From an uncultured Lachnospiraceae bacterium (GTDB lineage: Bacteria > Bacillota > Clostridia > Lachnospirales > Lachnospiraceae), in assembly GCA_910577765.1 (NCBI GenBank), contig CAJTOV010000087.1, positions 1-16,405 of the forward strand: a stretch of 16,405 bases of DNA, in the 5' to 3' direction. Position 1 is the first letter of the stretch; each line of letters begins with the position of its first letter. Positions 15,164-16,405 of this stretch are shown here, piece by piece. The notes under the pieces were generated by a model. It ran no database searches, was not told the DNA's origin, and saw only the letters and a list, made by a program, of their open reading frames with translations. The position numbers and the translations under genes were made by a program.

Positions 15164-16262
15164 TAAACGCACCTGCCTTATACATTTTCTGGAGATTATG
15201 AGCAAAACGCAGTTCCTTTTCTGTCAGGTCAGAAATTGCTTTAATCTTATTATCTTTCAATATAAAGTAGCAATCCGGTCTCAGCAAATCATTGCTCATA
15301 AGATCCGTATTATGTGTTGTTGTAAATATCTGTACACCCTGAATCGTCCTCAAACGCTTTTCTACACTTTCTGACAGTTCAAAATGATAAAATGCATCGA
15401 ACTCATCAATAAACACAAAAGAAGCCTCCTGCATTCGAACATACCAATAATAGAAAAGTGCAAGTGAGAGTGTTCCGGTGGAAGCAATCTTGAAAAAGTT
15501 TACATCGTGGTTATTGAAACGACAATAGATGGATTTTTTGCCATCCACTTCGCAGGAATATAAATTGTATACAATACCGTTTTCTTTTAAGAAGTCTTCA
15601 AATTCTTTAACTTTTCCACTGTTTGCAATGCCTTCTGCGATACTTTCAGTTCCATTCATAAAGCCTTCGTACCCTCTGCTGTCAAGTGAATAGAATAACA
15701 GCATGTGTTCCACAAAATCTATGAATTTCTTAAAGATCAGATTTTCTGTATTTTCTGTCAAAATAGAGTTGCTGCTTACATACTTCACTCTTGATATGGG
15801 ACTGTTACTTTTGATAGTTGCATTTAAAGCTTCTGAACCCTCAAGACGTGTAAACCCATCACCTTTGACAAAGTCGAAATATACAATTTCTTTTTCATCA
15901 ATGGACAGACTTTCTTCCTGAAGCGTATTTGCATTGGTTTTCTTATACTTATAGATAACCTCATGTTCACCAAATACAAATACATATTCAAATTCTGCAA
16001 ATGACTTTCTTCCACTCATATTCAAATATAAGTCATAACTTTTCAGAAGTTTCTCTTTCTCGGTTAAATGGGTGATAATGTCAAAAATAGCCAGACCAAG
16101 ATTCGATTTACCACAACTATTGATTCCATATATAATTCCCTTTGTTACGCATCCATTTGCGATAATCTCCGAATGGAAACTGTAGTTACTTGGAGAACCG
16201 GTATCGAATATAATCTTATCCCTAAATCCTTTAAAATTTTCGACGCTAAATTTCTTCAACAT
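15153..16262 (-). CDS. AAA15-family (COG1106-like) ATPase, putative anti-phage defence sensor
   Basis: This 369-residue P-loop ATPase starts MLKKFSVENFKGFRDKIIF, the usual opening of SMC/RecF-like AAA15 proteins. Walker A is GINSCGKSN (residues 46-54). A signature-like STGTLSLALFYYW precedes Walker B FVFIDEFDAF (282-291, catalytic D286/E287). TTTHN (314-318) is the switch histidine, and AHNLQKMYKAGAFNG near the C-terminus is typical of COG1106. These proteins hydrolyse ATP to control a partner, and in AbiL, RloAB and PARIS the partner is a TOPRIM nuclease. Here the TOPRIM-like gene follows with an 11-base overlap, so the two are co-translated. ATG 16262 is supported by AAAGGA at 16278-16273 and by a promoter just upstream. 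The gene is markedly AT-rich and probably acquired. Defence function is an inference from architecture. Confidence 0.85.
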   Translation of the reverse strand: MLKKFSVENFKGFRDKIIFDTGSPSNYSFHSEIIANGCVTKGIIYGINSCGKSNLGLAIFDIITHLTEKEKLLKSYDLYLNMSGRKSFAEFEYVFVFGEHEVIYKYKKTNANTLQEESLSIDEKEIVYFDFVKGDGFTRLEGSEALNATIKSNSPISRVKYVSSNSILTENTENLIFKKFIDFVEHMLLFYSLDSRGYEGFMNGTESIAEGIANSGKVKEFEDFLKENGIVYNLYSCEVDGKKSIYCRFNNHDVNFFKIASTGTLSLALFYYWYVRMQEASFVFIDEFDAFYHFELSESVEKRLRTIQGVQIFTTTHNTDLMSNDLLRPDCYFILKDNKIKAISDLTEKELRFAHNLQKMYKAGAFNGR

Positions 16263-16272
16263 GGCAATCCCA

Positions 16273-16278
16273 TCCTTT
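16273..16278 (-). promoter_or_regulatory. Ribosome binding site of the ATPase gene
   Basis: On the minus strand AAAGGA, continuing TGGG, lies ten bases before the ATG at 16262. It supports that start over later in-frame ATGs. Confidence 0.7.
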
Positions 16279-16288
16279 CTTCTATTCT

Positions 16289-16317
16289 ATTATATTATTA
16301 TCCGAAATTTTTTGCAA
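16289..16317 (-). promoter_or_regulatory. Sigma-A type promoter of the ATPase/TOPRIM operon
   Basis: On the minus strand TTGCAA (16317-16312) and a perfect TATAAT (16294-16289) are separated by 17 bases. Transcription would begin near 16282, giving a leader of about 20 bases that contains the ribosome binding site. The surrounding A+T-rich sequence raises the chance of a random TATAAT, but spacing and placement are ideal. Confidence 0.7.
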
Positions 16318-16322
16318 GAGCA

Positions 16323-16341
16323 TCCGTATTTTTTTTACGGA
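16323..16341. repeat. Inverted repeat TCCGTA-N7-TACGGA upstream of the operon promoter
   Basis: TCCGTA (16323-16328) and TACGGA (16336-16341) are a perfect 6-bp inverted repeat around seven T. It sits five bases upstream of the -35 box of the minus-strand promoter. It could be an operator for a dimeric regulator; no regulator gene is in view. The alternative, a terminator, is unlikely because the T-run is inside the loop. Confidence 0.4.
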
Positions 16342-16376
16342 ACAGCCAAACAAAAGTTACTATTCACGGGGGGCAT

Positions 16377-16405
16377 CTTCTTGTCCGGCTATGCCGGACA
16401 AGAAG
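16377..16405. repeat. Perfect 13-bp hairpin at the window edge
   Basis: CTTCTTGTCCGGC (16377-16389), loop TAT, and GCCGGACAAGAAG (16393-16405) form a perfect stem that ends exactly at the window end and may continue outside. It may be the terminator of a gene to the right reading leftward or leftover of a mobile element end. No T-run follows on the minus strand (ATGCCCCCCG follows there); the plus-strand continuation is unseen. The 16342-16376 stretch between the two repeats holds no gene. Confidence 0.6.

Noticed and set aside
15166..15205. Earlier start at 15205 for the TOPRIM-like gene
   Set aside because: It would overlap the ATPase gene by 53 bases, has no better ribosome binding site, and adds residues (MLIISRKCIRQVRL) that come before the conserved TOPRIM motif without matching it.
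1..16405. tRNA, rRNA, riboswitch or CRISPR array
   Set aside because: No cloverleaf, conserved rRNA block or regularly spaced short direct repeats were seen; intergenic space is under 200 bases in any place.

Overview
The window looks like a piece of a gut-type Firmicute genome, most likely Lachnospiraceae (Clostridia). The grounds are the style of the giant sortase-anchored surface protein (Glu/Thr-rich stalk, CGxxEHxH motif, MucBP-like and InlB-type repeats, ALPKTG signal), AGGAG-type ribosome binding sites, and a degraded PD-(D/E)XK 'HQMN...' protein of a kind I associate with that family. The taxonomic call is from memory of such proteins; no search was run.

Layout. (1) Positions 17-13363, plus strand: one intact gene of 4448 codons fills four fifths of the window. 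It encodes a secreted, wall-anchored, probably adhesive protein. In order it has a signal peptide, an N-terminal domain, two acidic Glu/Thr-rich stalk segments, an extended domain, several MucBP-like and Listeria-Bacteroides (InlB B) repeats with a Cys/His-rich insert, an array of twelve composite repeats of about 185-280 residues (5021-12658), a DUF11-like domain, a Gly/Ser/Pro linker and an LPKTG sorting signal. A strong intrinsic terminator follows at 13422-13471. (2) Positions 13536 to about 14433, plus strand: a broken gene of the Rpn-like PD-(D/E)XK nuclease/transposase type. A small internal deletion joins its N- and C-terminal parts out of frame and appears to have removed the catalytic part. 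(3) Positions 14363-16262, minus strand: a two-gene operon that is visibly more AT-rich than the surface gene. It encodes an AAA15-type (COG1106-like) ATPase followed, with an 11-base overlap, by a small TOPRIM-like protein. A good sigma-A type promoter lies upstream. (4) Positions 16323-16405: an inverted repeat just upstream of that promoter, and a perfect 13-bp hairpin ending exactly at the window edge.

How the parts relate. The surface gene stands alone with its own terminator; its promoter is outside the window. The ATPase/TOPRIM pair has the architecture of two-component anti-phage modules (AbiL, RloAB and PARIS share the plan of ATPase plus TOPRIM nuclease). I cannot assign it to a named system, so it is the best candidate here for a little-described defence module. 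Its base composition and its position beside a nuclease pseudogene fit a small acquired accessory island next to the adhesin gene.
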